Source: JAQGMV01 sp046597455 (lineage in GTDB: Bacteria; Pseudomonadota; Gammaproteobacteria; Burkholderiales; SG8-41). Taken from it: a stretch of 12,766 bases of DNA. The notes under the pieces were generated by a model. It was given only the letters and a program-made list of their open reading frames with translations, had not been told where the DNA came from and did not search any database. Within the stretch, counting starts at the first letter, position 1. Each line of letters starts with the position of its first letter. The stretch covers positions 1 through 12,766 of the forward strand of contig JBKJKJ010000073.1 of NCBI GenBank assembly GCA_046597455.1. Reading direction: 5' to 3'. Shown here piece after piece: positions 1 to 6,910 of this stretch. Position numbers and translations under genes: made by a program.

Positions 1-296
1 GCGCGAAGCGCGACCCGCTTCTGCCCGAGCTCGCGACAGTCGCCGAGGTCCTGCCGGGATACGAGATTACGCAGTGGAGCGGAGTGGCCGTGCCCGCGAA
101 AACGCCGGCGGGCGTCGTGAGCACGCTGCACACCGAAATCGTGAAGGCGCTGAAGACGGCTCAGGTGCGCGAGCAGTTCGCGAAGCAGGGCGCCACACCC
201 CATGCGGATACACCGGCCGAATTCGCGGCCTTCGTCAAAGCCGATCGCGAACGCATAGCGCGCATAGGCCGGCAGGCAGGCATCACGATCGACTGA
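1..296 (+). CDS. Bug/TctC-family substrate-binding protein, C-terminal fragment (5' end outside window)
   Basis: The reading frame is already open at the left edge (first full codon at base 3) and ends at the TGA at 294-296, so about 97 C-terminal residues are seen. They contain the PELATVAEVLPGYE segment, which matches the 'P-x-(F/L)-P-T-(V/I)-A-E' hinge region of Bug receptors, then a W-x-G-(V/L)-x-V-P-A-K-T-P segment and a final amphipathic helix ending GRQAGITID. Bug proteins are periplasmic receptors that bind carboxylates or related small organic acids and, in the classical case, feed a TctAB transporter. No TctA or TctB is in view. The gene converges on the crotonase-fold gene, with 95 bp between the two stops. 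Family assignment is firm; the ligand cannot be inferred. Confidence 0.9.
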   Translation, partial: AKRDPLLPELATVAEVLPGYEITQWSGVAVPAKTPAGVVSTLHTEIVKALKTAQVREQFAKQGATPHADTPAEFAAFVKADRERIARIGRQAGITID

Positions 297-391
297 GCCG
301 GGCCGCGCACACCGGCCGAGTTAGCGCCAGGCTTACACTCAGCGGGGAAAACGCGGACGGTGGCGGGCCGCGCACCGCCGCATCTGCGCGC

Positions 392-1174
392 CTACGTACC
401 CGTAAACACCGGGTCCCGGCGATCGAAACCGGCTTTTACGCCTTCCTTGAAATCGTTCGTCTCGCGCAGGATCGACTGCTCGAACATCTCGCGCTCGGTC
501 GCGGTGCGAAACGCGGGAATGAGCTCGAGGTTGAGCGTCTCGCGGGCCGCTTGCGCGCCCAGCGGACTGGATTTGGCGAGCTCCGCGGCCATCTCCTGCG
601 CGGCCTTGCGCACGTCATCCTGGGCGACGAGCCGGTCGGCCAGCCCCATCGCATAGGCTTCATCGCCGGGAATGCGCTTGCCCGTCAGGAACAGCCATTT
701 GGCGCGCTGATGTCCGACGACCCGCGGCAGCGTGACCGTCATGCCGAAGCCCGGGTGATAACCGAGCGCGGTGAAATTCGCGGCCAGCCTCGCTTCCTTG
801 CACGTCACGCGAAAATCTGCGACCAGCGCGAGCCCGAGCCCGGCGCCGATCGCGCTGCCGTGCACCGCCGCGACGATGGGCTTGCGGGTCTGCACGAGGC
901 GCTGCGCTTCGTGATACAGATGCCGCGGTCGCGCCGCCTGCGGCTTGCCCGCGGCTTCGTCGTCGACGCGTTTTTTCAGGTTCGCCCCGGCGCAGAAGTG
1001 CTTGCCCGCTGCCGCCAGAACGATGCTGCGCACGTTGCTTTCGTCGTCGAGCGCCTCCAGCACCGATGCCAGACTGGCGATCAGATCGACGTCGAGAAAG
1101 TTATTCGGGGGACGCCTGATCTCGACCGTTGCGACATGGCCCTCGATGCTCACGCCGACTTCTTCATTACCCAT
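392..1174 (-). CDS. Crotonase-fold (enoyl-CoA hydratase/isomerase family) protein lacking both hydratase glutamates
   Basis: A 260-residue cytoplasmic protein of normal length for the crotonase superfamily. The N-terminal strands carry RRPPNNFLD. The first oxyanion-hole loop is at 59-66 (HFCAGANL) and the second at 105-114 (HGSAIGAGLG), followed by LALVADFRV and HPGFGMTVTLPRVVG (140-154). Both backbone oxyanion holes look intact, so acyl-CoA binding is likely. Aligned without gaps to the FadB/crotonase core, the two catalytic glutamates (Glu144 and Glu164 in rat crotonase) fall on Gly114 and Phe134. It is therefore unlikely to be a standard enoyl-CoA hydratase; isomerase, thioesterase/hydrolase, C-C lyase or unknown activity are open. 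The ATG is preceded by GGAGAA at suitable spacing. It is transcribed divergently from the Bug receptor at 1354. Superfamily assignment is firm, reaction unknown. Confidence 0.9.
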   Translation of the reverse strand: MGNEEVGVSIEGHVATVEIRRPPNNFLDVDLIASLASVLEALDDESNVRSIVLAAAGKHFCAGANLKKRVDDEAAGKPQAARPRHLYHEAQRLVQTRKPIVAAVHGSAIGAGLGLALVADFRVTCKEARLAANFTALGYHPGFGMTVTLPRVVGHQRAKWLFLTGKRIPGDEAYAMGLADRLVAQDDVRKAAQEMAAELAKSSPLGAQAARETLNLELIPAFRTATEREMFEQSILRETNDFKEGVKAGFDRRDPVFTGT

Positions 1175-1353
1175 GTTCTTCTCCGTTGGAATTGGTCCTG
1201 TTCGGCAGCCATGCTAACCGAAAAATGGTGGCCCGGCGCCGCCGGGGAGGCTGTGACGCGTCACCTGCGCATCCGCGTGCGCGCAAGGCCGCTATACTGC
1301 TCACGCGCGCGGCACGCATGCAGCGCGCGACAACGACAATATCGAGGAAATCA
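1175..1353. promoter_or_regulatory. Divergent intergenic region with a candidate -10 for the Bug receptor
   Basis: This 179-bp gap separates the divergent crotonase-fold gene and Bug receptor gene and must hold both promoters. A TATACT box (1293-1298) is a good -10 match for the plus-strand gene and would give a leader of about 50 nt, but no convincing -35 lies 16-18 bp upstream. A GAGGAAA ribosome-binding site is at 1344-1350. No clear operator palindrome was seen. Confidence 0.35.
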
Positions 1354-2334
1354 ATGAACACTTTCGTTGCGAGGAGTTGTAAAGCATTGCTGTTGCTGTC
1401 GGCGGGCGCGTGGGCCGCTGGCGTGGCGCAGGCGCAGACGGCTTATCCCACCAAAACCATACGCATGGTCATCGCGCTCGCTCCGGGCGGGGGCGTCGAT
1501 ACGACGGGCCGCTTCATCGGCCAGAAGTTGAGCCAGGCGTGGGGCCAACCGGTGGTGGCCGACAATCGTCCGGGCGCGGGCGGGGCGATCGCCGCGGAGA
1601 CCGTGGCGCGGGCAGCCCCCGACGGCTACACCCTCCTGGTGACGTCGGCGGGAATCACCATCACGCCGAGCATCATGAAGCTGTCCTACGATCCCGCCAA
1701 AGACCTGCTGCCTGTCACACTCGCGGTCAATTCGCCGGGCGTGATGGTGGTGCATCCTTCACTGCCTGTGAAGAATGTGAAGGAACTGATCGCCTTCGCC
1801 AAAGCGAGACCGGGCGAGCTGTTCTACTCATCCTCGGGCCAGGGCTCCGGGCAGCATCTGGCCATGGCGCTTTTTACACAGATGACCGGCGTTACGATGA
1901 CGCACGTGCCCTACAAGGGCACGGCACCCAGCATCACCGACGTCGTGGGTGGCCGCATCTCGGCGACCGTGGCGAGCGTCATCTCTACCCGGCCGATGTT
2001 CACGACGGGCAAGCTTCGAGCGCTGGCTGTGGTGGGTGCGAAGCGCACGCCGGCATTGCCCGAATTTCCGACCGTCGCCGAGGCCGGCGTGCCGGGCTTC
2101 GCAGTCGACAACTGGTACGCCTTGTTCCTGCCTGGCGGCACGGACAGGGGCATCGCCGTGAAGCTTCAGGAAACCGTCTCGCGTATCCTGCTCGAGCCGG
2201 ATACGCGCAAGGTCTTGCTCGGCCAGGGACTGGATGCGGTCGGAAGCACGCAGGATGAGTTCGCGAAGATCTATGCCCACGAGATCGAGAAATGGGCAAA
2301 GGTCGTGAAGGCGATCGGACTGCAGCCGAACTAG
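1354..2334 (+). CDS. Bug/TctC-family tripartite tricarboxylate transporter substrate-binding protein
   Basis: A 326-residue exported receptor of standard Bug length. The N-terminus has a short basic stretch, the hydrophobic core ALLLLSAGAWAAGVA and a likely signal peptidase site after AQA (about residue 27). The mature start YPTKTIRMVIALAPGGGVD is the family hallmark, followed by VVADNRPGAGGAIA (67-80, ligand loop), APDGYTLL, HVPYKG and FPTVAEAGVPGF. The reading frame extends further upstream, but the ATG at 1354 is chosen because GAGGAAA lies just before it and the signal peptide begins there. It presumably binds an organic anion in the periplasm. The membrane subunits are absent, as for most members of the expanded Bug families of Bordetella- and Cupriavidus-like genomes, so it either borrows a distant TctAB or acts in sensing. 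Ligand not predictable. Confidence 0.95.
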   Translation: MNTFVARSCKALLLLSAGAWAAGVAQAQTAYPTKTIRMVIALAPGGGVDTTGRFIGQKLSQAWGQPVVADNRPGAGGAIAAETVARAAPDGYTLLVTSAGITITPSIMKLSYDPAKDLLPVTLAVNSPGVMVVHPSLPVKNVKELIAFAKARPGELFYSSSGQGSGQHLAMALFTQMTGVTMTHVPYKGTAPSITDVVGGRISATVASVISTRPMFTTGKLRALAVVGAKRTPALPEFPTVAEAGVPGFAVDNWYALFLPGGTDRGIAVKLQETVSRILLEPDTRKVLLGQGLDAVGSTQDEFAKIYAHEIEKWAKVVKAIGLQPN

Positions 2335-2410
2335 CGTTGCGTCTTTGGAAAAACGGGTGCTCTCTTTTTGTTTTCTACCTCGAACCGCCAACGACAGGGA
2401 GTCCAGTCAA

Positions 2411-2553
2411 AGCCTTGACACGGAGGACACAGAGGACACAGAGGATTAAAGAGAAAAGCGGCGTCTATGAGCGGGGGCGCCGTCGGCGTAGGTAGGGCGT
2501 AGTATCCGTTGATCACGCGATGTGCGTTGTACTCATTCCTCCGTGTTAAAGCT
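2411..2553. repeat. Small element bounded by imperfect inverted repeats with internal GAGGACACA tandem units
   Basis: The left arm (2411-2427) and the reverse complement of the right arm (2537-2553) match at 15 of 17 positions, including a perfect 10-bp core ACACGGAGGA (2418-2427 and 2537-2546). Just inside the left arm the 9-bp unit GAGGACACA occurs twice in tandem (2423-2431, 2432-2440), followed by a partial GAGGA. The 143-bp element has no coding capacity. Runs of 'ACAGAGGACACAGAGGA' are, from my general knowledge, common as dispersed intergenic repeats in unrelated bacterial genomes. This makes a non-autonomous (REP- or MITE-like) repeat the likeliest reading. No flanking target duplication was recognised. 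Confidence 0.5.
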
Positions 2554-2576
2554 TTTCGCTTCTTCGGGCTCGCGCC

Positions 2577-2605
2577 GCCCTGACCGGAATCATGCCGGTC
2601 AGGGC
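2577..2605. terminator. Perfect 11-bp stem-loop after the amidohydrolase stop
   Basis: GCCCTGACCGG (2577-2587) is followed by a 7-nt loop and the exact reverse complement CCGGTCAGGGC (2595-2605). It lies 13 bp beyond the minus-strand amidohydrolase stop, where a transcript end is expected, and could also block read-through from the plus-strand Bug gene. Neither strand has a T-run after the stem, so it is not a canonical intrinsic terminator. It may act with Rho or protect a 3' end. Confidence 0.45.
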
Positions 2606-2618
2606 CGACGCAGGGTTC

Positions 2619-3851
2619 TCACGCCGCAGAAACCGCTTCGGAATCCCGGGTCAGCGCCGCCGCAGGCGAGGCGTTGCGGTAAAGCCGCGCGCAGTTGTCC
2701 CACAGGATCTTGCGACGCTGCTCGTCGTTCAGCGCCAGTCCGAGGAACTGCTCTACGGCTTCGGGGAAGGCGCCGTCGGAATGCGGGTAGTCGCTCGACA
2801 CGACGAAGTAGTCCGCGCCCATTTTGTTGATGACGTCGACGGCCGGCTCTTCATCGACATCGAGCGCGATGTAGCACTGGCGCTTGAAGTATTCGCTCGG
2901 CGGCATCGTCAGTTGAAACTCGCAGCCGGGGCCGTACTTCTCCCACTGATCGTCGAGCCGCCACAGCCACCAGTACACCCAGCCCGCCGTGCCCTCAAGA
3001 AACGCGCAGCGCAGCTTCGGATGGCGTTCGAGTATGCCGCCGGTGGTCATGCTGGCGATTGCGCCCATCAGCTCGACCGGGTTACGAATGGCGTGGGCCA
3101 TCGGCTGGAAATTGGCGTGGCCGACATAACGCTGTCCGGCATCGTCCTTGAGCGATGAGTTGCCGGTCGGATGGAAACCGATCGGCACGTCGAGCCGTTC
3201 GAGCTCGGCCCATAAGGGTTCGCACGCTTCGTCGTGCAGATGCTGGCCGTTGACCGGGTTCGGCGTGCCGATGACCGCGACGGCACCGAGCTTCTCGACG
3301 CACCGGCGCGCTTCCTCGACCGCCATGCCCACGTCGTGCATGGCAATCTGCGCGGCGAATTTGAGGCGCTGCGGATCGCCTTTGCAATAATCGGCGGCCC
3401 AGTTGTTGTATGCGCGTGCCAATGCCGCCGCATAGTCCGGCGCGAGATCGTCGTGACACAGGATCTGCCGCCCGCGCGTGCCGTACATCACGGCAACGTC
3501 GATGCCTTCGATATCCATTGCCGTCAGGGTCGAGGCGGAATCGAATCCGCGCGCTTTCGCGATGCTGAAATGCGGATGACGTGCGCGGCTGCGCCGCCTC
3601 AGCTCACGGCCGGAAGCGGCCGGCCCCTGCGCCGCGGCGAACGCCGGAATCGTCAGACCCTGAACTTCCATGGTCCGGATCGAGTCGGCGCTGCCCTTGT
3701 CCTCTGCGCTCGGGGTCAGCGCTTCCTTCTGTCCCCCGAAAAATCGCGGCGGGTTCGCCCGATAGGGCTCATCGAGATAACGGGCCCAGAGGTCATCGGG
3801 CTCGTTGAAGTGCATGTCGCTGTCCATGATCAGGAAGTTTTCGCGTGCCAT
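2619..3851 (-). CDS. Amidohydrolase family protein (ACMSD-like, PF04909 type)
   Basis: A 410-residue cytoplasmic TIM-barrel metalloenzyme. The start carries DSDMHFNEP (10-18), the 'D-x-D-x-H-x-x-E-P' form of the first metal motif with Asp12 and His14 in place of the usual H-x-H. The second His is in IGFHPTG (H227). FLEGTAGWVYWWLWRLD (284-300) is typical of a subfamily in which the third His region of ACMSD is replaced by Glu286. The final metal/catalytic Asp is in SSDYPHSDG (D354). Relatives catalyse metal-dependent decarboxylation or hydrolysis of aromatic and ring-cleavage acids; the substrate is unknown. The ATG has GGGAGAA upstream. It lies 27 bp behind the second amidohydrolase gene on the same strand, so they are probably co-transcribed and may act on successive or related substrates. 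Confidence 0.9.
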   Translation of the reverse strand: MARENFLIMDSDMHFNEPDDLWARYLDEPYRANPPRFFGGQKEALTPSAEDKGSADSIRTMEVQGLTIPAFAAAQGPAASGRELRRRSRARHPHFSIAKARGFDSASTLTAMDIEGIDVAVMYGTRGRQILCHDDLAPDYAAALARAYNNWAADYCKGDPQRLKFAAQIAMHDVGMAVEEARRCVEKLGAVAVIGTPNPVNGQHLHDEACEPLWAELERLDVPIGFHPTGNSSLKDDAGQRYVGHANFQPMAHAIRNPVELMGAIASMTTGGILERHPKLRCAFLEGTAGWVYWWLWRLDDQWEKYGPGCEFQLTMPPSEYFKRQCYIALDVDEEPAVDVINKMGADYFVVSSDYPHSDGAFPEAVEQFLGLALNDEQRRKILWDNCARLYRNASPAAALTRDSEAVSAA

Positions 3852-3878
3852 GCTGTTCTCCCGGTGGGGTACACGAGG

Positions 3879-4904
3879 TTATGCGGCGGCTTTCTCCCGC
3901 TGCGAGATCGTCGCGAAGCGCAACAGCATTGCGGCGGCATTGCCGTGCAGGATTTTTTCCCGCGCCGCCTCGCCGATCTGCGCCTCCTCCAGCGCTTTTC
4001 GGGTCCAGTTCACCCCGAACTCGGTGCCGTCGGTGCCGCATACCACCCGCTGGGCGCCGTACAGCTGCACTGCGGCCTCGATCGCGCGCGGACCGAATGA
4101 GTTGCAATCCACGTACACCTTCGCACGCCGGAAGCGCGCCGACGGCAGCTCTTCCTTCGGCGTATCGAGCAGGCAGCGGTGGTCCATGCGCTCGACTTCG
4201 TACGGGATGTTGCCGCCCAGGTTGTGGAGGTAGATCACCACATCCGGGTAGGGCGCGAGGAAGTCGGTGAGGCACAGCGTCATCATTGCCGAGGACAGGC
4301 TTGCCTGCATGTCGAGCGTGCCGTTGCGGCGGCGCGCGTTATCGGTGTCGGCCGAGACCTTCGGGAAGGCGTCGCCCGGCAGCGGGCCGTGATGGATGAA
4401 CAGGAAAGCGTGATGGCGGTTCGCAACATCGAGAAGCGGGCGCATTTTTTCGGCGTGCTTGCTGGTGAGGAATCCGTTCGCCGGCAGCTGTGCGCCGACC
4501 ATGCCGGGCAGCCCCAACGCGCGGTCGAGCTCCGCGGCGGCGGCAGCAATGTCCACCAGCGGCAGCGCCGCGTGGGCGGTGAAGCGGCCTTCGTGTGCCT
4601 GGCAGATTTCGGAGAGCCGGTCGTTGACCGACCGGCACAGCGGGACGGAGACCTCCAGCGGCTGGGACTCGATCCAGCAGCACGTGCCGAGCAGCGACAG
4701 CACGCTCATGCTCACACCCAGGCGGTCCATCCGGGCCAGATAGGCGTCCGCGTCGTCGAACGCATTGGCGAGCGGCTCCTCGCCGCCACGGACCTTCATG
4801 ACTTCGACGCCGTCGTCGTTGCGCACGATGCGCGGTTCGCGGGTCCGGGCGCGCAGGGCATCGGCGAGCTCAGCGGGTTTCCAGTGGGCATGCATGTCGA
4901 TCAT
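3879..4904 (-). CDS. Amidohydrolase family protein, ACMSD-like (decarboxylase/hydrolase)
   Basis: A 341-residue protein, close in length to aminocarboxymuconate-semialdehyde decarboxylase (ACMSD, about 336). The metal site is complete: H5-x-H7 in MIDMHAHW, H171 in FLFIHHGP, H227 in YLHNLGG and D292 in CGTDGTEFG line up with the Zn ligands and catalytic His/Asp of ACMSD. It keeps the classical H-x-H motif, unlike its downstream neighbour. The family includes ACMSD, gamma-resorcylate and 5-carboxyvanillate decarboxylases and the hydratase LigJ, so non-oxidative decarboxylation or hydration of an aromatic-derived acid is plausible but unproven. The ATG has an excellent GGAGGAG site. It is the promoter-proximal gene of a minus-strand pair and diverges from the PQQ dehydrogenase gene across about 300 bp. 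Confidence 0.9.
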   Translation of the reverse strand: MIDMHAHWKPAELADALRARTREPRIVRNDDGVEVMKVRGGEEPLANAFDDADAYLARMDRLGVSMSVLSLLGTCCWIESQPLEVSVPLCRSVNDRLSEICQAHEGRFTAHAALPLVDIAAAAAELDRALGLPGMVGAQLPANGFLTSKHAEKMRPLLDVANRHHAFLFIHHGPLPGDAFPKVSADTDNARRRNGTLDMQASLSSAMMTLCLTDFLAPYPDVVIYLHNLGGNIPYEVERMDHRCLLDTPKEELPSARFRRAKVYVDCNSFGPRAIEAAVQLYGAQRVVCGTDGTEFGVNWTRKALEEAQIGEAAREKILHGNAAAMLLRFATISQREKAAA

Positions 4905-5206
4905 GGCAGTCTCCTCCAGAGGTGATCCATCAGTTTAACCCCGGCGCGGCAGGTCACGCTCGTAAACGGTTTTTGCCAGCCGTCCGGGCGGTGCACGACA
5001 GGGGCCGCTGTTAACCCGCCGCCGATCACTTATACTCGAACGGTGTTTCGCACGGGATAATCCGGTGCGGGCGCGCCGGCAGTCACCCAGTTGTCCAGAG
5101 GGTGAACGTCACCCGGCCCGCGGTTGCGTGTAGACGTTTCCGCCGCCGGCCGAGGCGATCGAAAAGCCGACCGAAAATATTTTTCGCAGGAACCAAAGGG
5201 GCGACA
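4905..5206. promoter_or_regulatory. Divergent promoter region and structured leader of the PQQ dehydrogenase gene
   Basis: This 302-bp gap separates the divergent amidohydrolase and PQQ dehydrogenase genes. For the plus strand, TATACT (5031-5036) is a 5/6 match to a -10 box, with a weak CTGTTA (5008-5013) 17 bp upstream as -35. That start would give a leader of about 165 nt. The leader holds an imperfect hairpin (5049-5069, CGCAC/GTGCG outer arms). It also has a TCACCC / GGGTGA / TCACCC trio (5083-5088, 5100-5105, 5109-5114) that can form two mutually exclusive stems. Finally there is a perfect CGAAAA-TAT-TTTTCG dyad (5172-5186) 20 bp before the start codon. No promoter for the minus gene stands out. 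Confidence 0.4.
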
Positions 5207-6895
5207 ATGAAGAAATCAATGAAGAAGCTACTGGTGGCAACGATTTGTTCGTGGTGCGGGCTGGCAGCGGCTCAAACCGCACAGGAACTGCTGAACGACG
5301 GCAAGAACACCGAGAACGTACTGACTTTCGGGATGGGCTACGGCATCCCGATGTACAGCCCGCTGGAGCAGATCAACAAAGGAAACGTCAAACGGCTCGT
5401 CCCGGTCTGGAGCACGAACCTCATGAGCGAGACGGGGGAGCTGGCGCAGCCGACGATCTACAACGGCGTGATGTACATCGTGAACGGCACGTGGACTTTC
5501 GCCCTCGACGTCGCAACCGGCCGGCAGCTCTGGCGAACCCCGGTCGAATACGATCGTGCGGTGCTGCGCATCGCGAGCGCCGGGCCGATCATGCGCGGGG
5601 CCGCGACGATTTATAACGGCAAGCTCTATCGCACCACGCTGGACGCGCACCTGCTCGCGCTCGACATGAAGACTGGCAAGCAGATCTGGAAGCAGAAGTT
5701 CGCCGAGCACAAGGAAGGCTACAAAGGCGTTGCCGCGCCGATGGTGGCCAACGGCGTGCTCATCACGGGAACGACCGGCGGCGAGAACGCGACGCGCGGC
5801 TTCATCGTCGGCTGGGATCCCGAGACCGGCAAGGAACTGTGGCGCACCTACACCATACCCGCGCCGGGCGAGCCCGGTCACGAGACGTGGCCGAAAACGG
5901 CCGACGCGACACCCGACGCATGGAAGACGGGCGGCGGATCGACCTGGCAACCCGCGTCGTACGATCCTCAGCTCGACCTGGTGTATTACGGTGTGGGTAA
6001 CGCCGCGCCGTACGATTCGAAGTATCGCGGTGGCGGCGATGCGCTGTACACCAACAGCGTGCTGGCGATCCGGCCGAAGACCGGCGCCATCGTCTGGCAT
6101 TACCAGTTCACGCCCAACGATCTTTACGATGCGGACGGGAGCAACGAGAACGTGATCGCCGACATGCGGGTCGGTGGAGAGATGCGCAAAGTCATCATTA
6201 ACGCCAACAAGAACGGCTTTCTGTATGTGATCGATCGCACCAATGGGAAGCTGATCGCCGCGAACCCGCTCACCCGCGTGAACTGGGCAACTCACGTCGA
6301 TCTCAAGACCGGCCGTCCGGTGCTTACCGATGTTGCCGCACGCCTGGGAGCCGGGGAAGAGGTCGAGGTCTATCCGCAGCGCGGAACGAATGCGACCCTG
6401 TTCGCGTTCAATCCGAAGACCAACCTGGTTTATCTGAACTCGTGGGATCTCCCACGCATCCAGAAATTCGTCCCTTACACGTTCAAGCAACTGGGCGAGC
6501 CTTCCACCGCGACCGCGGGGCGTAACCCCGTCATCAAGCCGGGCGATGTCGTCGGCTATCACCTGGCGATGAATCCGCTGACGGGGCAGATGAAATGGAA
6601 AATCCCCATTACCGACATCCCCAACGCGGCGAGCGTCATGGCAACCGGGAGCGGTTTGCTGTTCACCGGCAAACCCACGGGCGAGTTCATGGCGCTCGAC
6701 GAGGAAACGGGTAAGACGCTCTGGCAGTTCAAGACCGGGTCGAGCATCAATGCGCCGCCCATTACCTATACCTACAAGGGCCAGCAATACGTGACCGTGC
6801 TCTCTGGGCTGGGTGGCAGCGTCGTGACCCGGTTCGTCACCGGCAAGGTTCCGACCGGTGGGGCTGCGTGGACTTTTGCCCTGATGCCGCAGTAA
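5207..6895 (+). CDS. PQQ-dependent methanol/ethanol-family dehydrogenase, lanthanide-type signature
   Basis: A 562-residue periplasmic quinoprotein with an eight-bladed propeller fold, oxidising an alcohol and passing electrons to a cytochrome c. The signal peptide is MKKSMKKLLVATICSW...LAAA, cleaved near residue 22. Repeated blade motifs GRQLWR, GKQIWK, GKELWR, GAIVWH, GQMKWK and GKTLWQ are visible. By alignment with methanol dehydrogenase, the metal ligands are E193 (GGEN), N265 (GVGNAAP) and catalytic D308, with D310 two residues on (LYDADG). That extra Asp marks lanthanide enzymes such as XoxF. W247 (GGGSTW) would stack on PQQ, and K335 fits the PQQ-contacting basic residue. The vicinal Cys-Cys is replaced by Ser124-Ala125, and the mature protein has no cysteine. 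The ATG follows AAAGGGG; the frame runs further upstream without a signal peptide. The cytochrome gene follows after 15 bp. Substrate unknown. Confidence 0.93.
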   Translation: MKKSMKKLLVATICSWCGLAAAQTAQELLNDGKNTENVLTFGMGYGIPMYSPLEQINKGNVKRLVPVWSTNLMSETGELAQPTIYNGVMYIVNGTWTFALDVATGRQLWRTPVEYDRAVLRIASAGPIMRGAATIYNGKLYRTTLDAHLLALDMKTGKQIWKQKFAEHKEGYKGVAAPMVANGVLITGTTGGENATRGFIVGWDPETGKELWRTYTIPAPGEPGHETWPKTADATPDAWKTGGGSTWQPASYDPQLDLVYYGVGNAAPYDSKYRGGGDALYTNSVLAIRPKTGAIVWHYQFTPNDLYDADGSNENVIADMRVGGEMRKVIINANKNGFLYVIDRTNGKLIAANPLTRVNWATHVDLKTGRPVLTDVAARLGAGEEVEVYPQRGTNATLFAFNPKTNLVYLNSWDLPRIQKFVPYTFKQLGEPSTATAGRNPVIKPGDVVGYHLAMNPLTGQMKWKIPITDIPNAASVMATGSGLLFTGKPTGEFMALDEETGKTLWQFKTGSSINAPPITYTYKGQQYVTVLSGLGGSVVTRFVTGKVPTGGAAWTFALMPQ

Positions 6896-6910
6896 CGAGG
6901 GCAGGAAGCG

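Larger units (their letters stand above)
2335..2618. other. Non-coding spacer between convergent genes
   Basis: This 284-bp gap lies between the stops of the Bug receptor (+) and the amidohydrolase (-). The sequence is more AT-rich than the flanking genes and has no credible ORF. It holds a small element bounded by inverted repeats (2411-2553) and a perfect 11-bp hairpin (2577-2605), both described separately. The stretch 2335-2410 shows nothing recognisable. Confidence 0.7.

Noticed and set aside
1129..1353. Upstream extension of the Bug receptor to 1129
   Set aside because: The added residues overlap the divergent gene, carry no motif and would bury the signal peptide; the ATG at 1354 has the ribosome-binding site.
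74..1357. 427-codon plus-strand open frame
   Set aside because: It overlaps the Bug fragment and runs antisense to the crotonase-fold gene; the translation is Arg/His-rich and featureless.
2418..2446. Possible CRISPR or microsatellite array
   Set aside because: Only about 2.6 copies of a 9-bp unit with no spacers; better explained as part of the inverted-repeat element.
3234..4925. Long plus-strand frames antisense to the amidohydrolases (3234-4100 and 4179-4925)
   Set aside because: They are opposite two genes with complete metal-site motifs and good ribosome-binding sites; their translations look like GC-rich shadow sequence.
5228..6787. 519-codon open frame antisense to the PQQ dehydrogenase
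   Set aside because: It mirrors a well-supported gene with clear family motifs; long antisense frames are expected in GC-rich DNA and this translation shows no recognisable domain.
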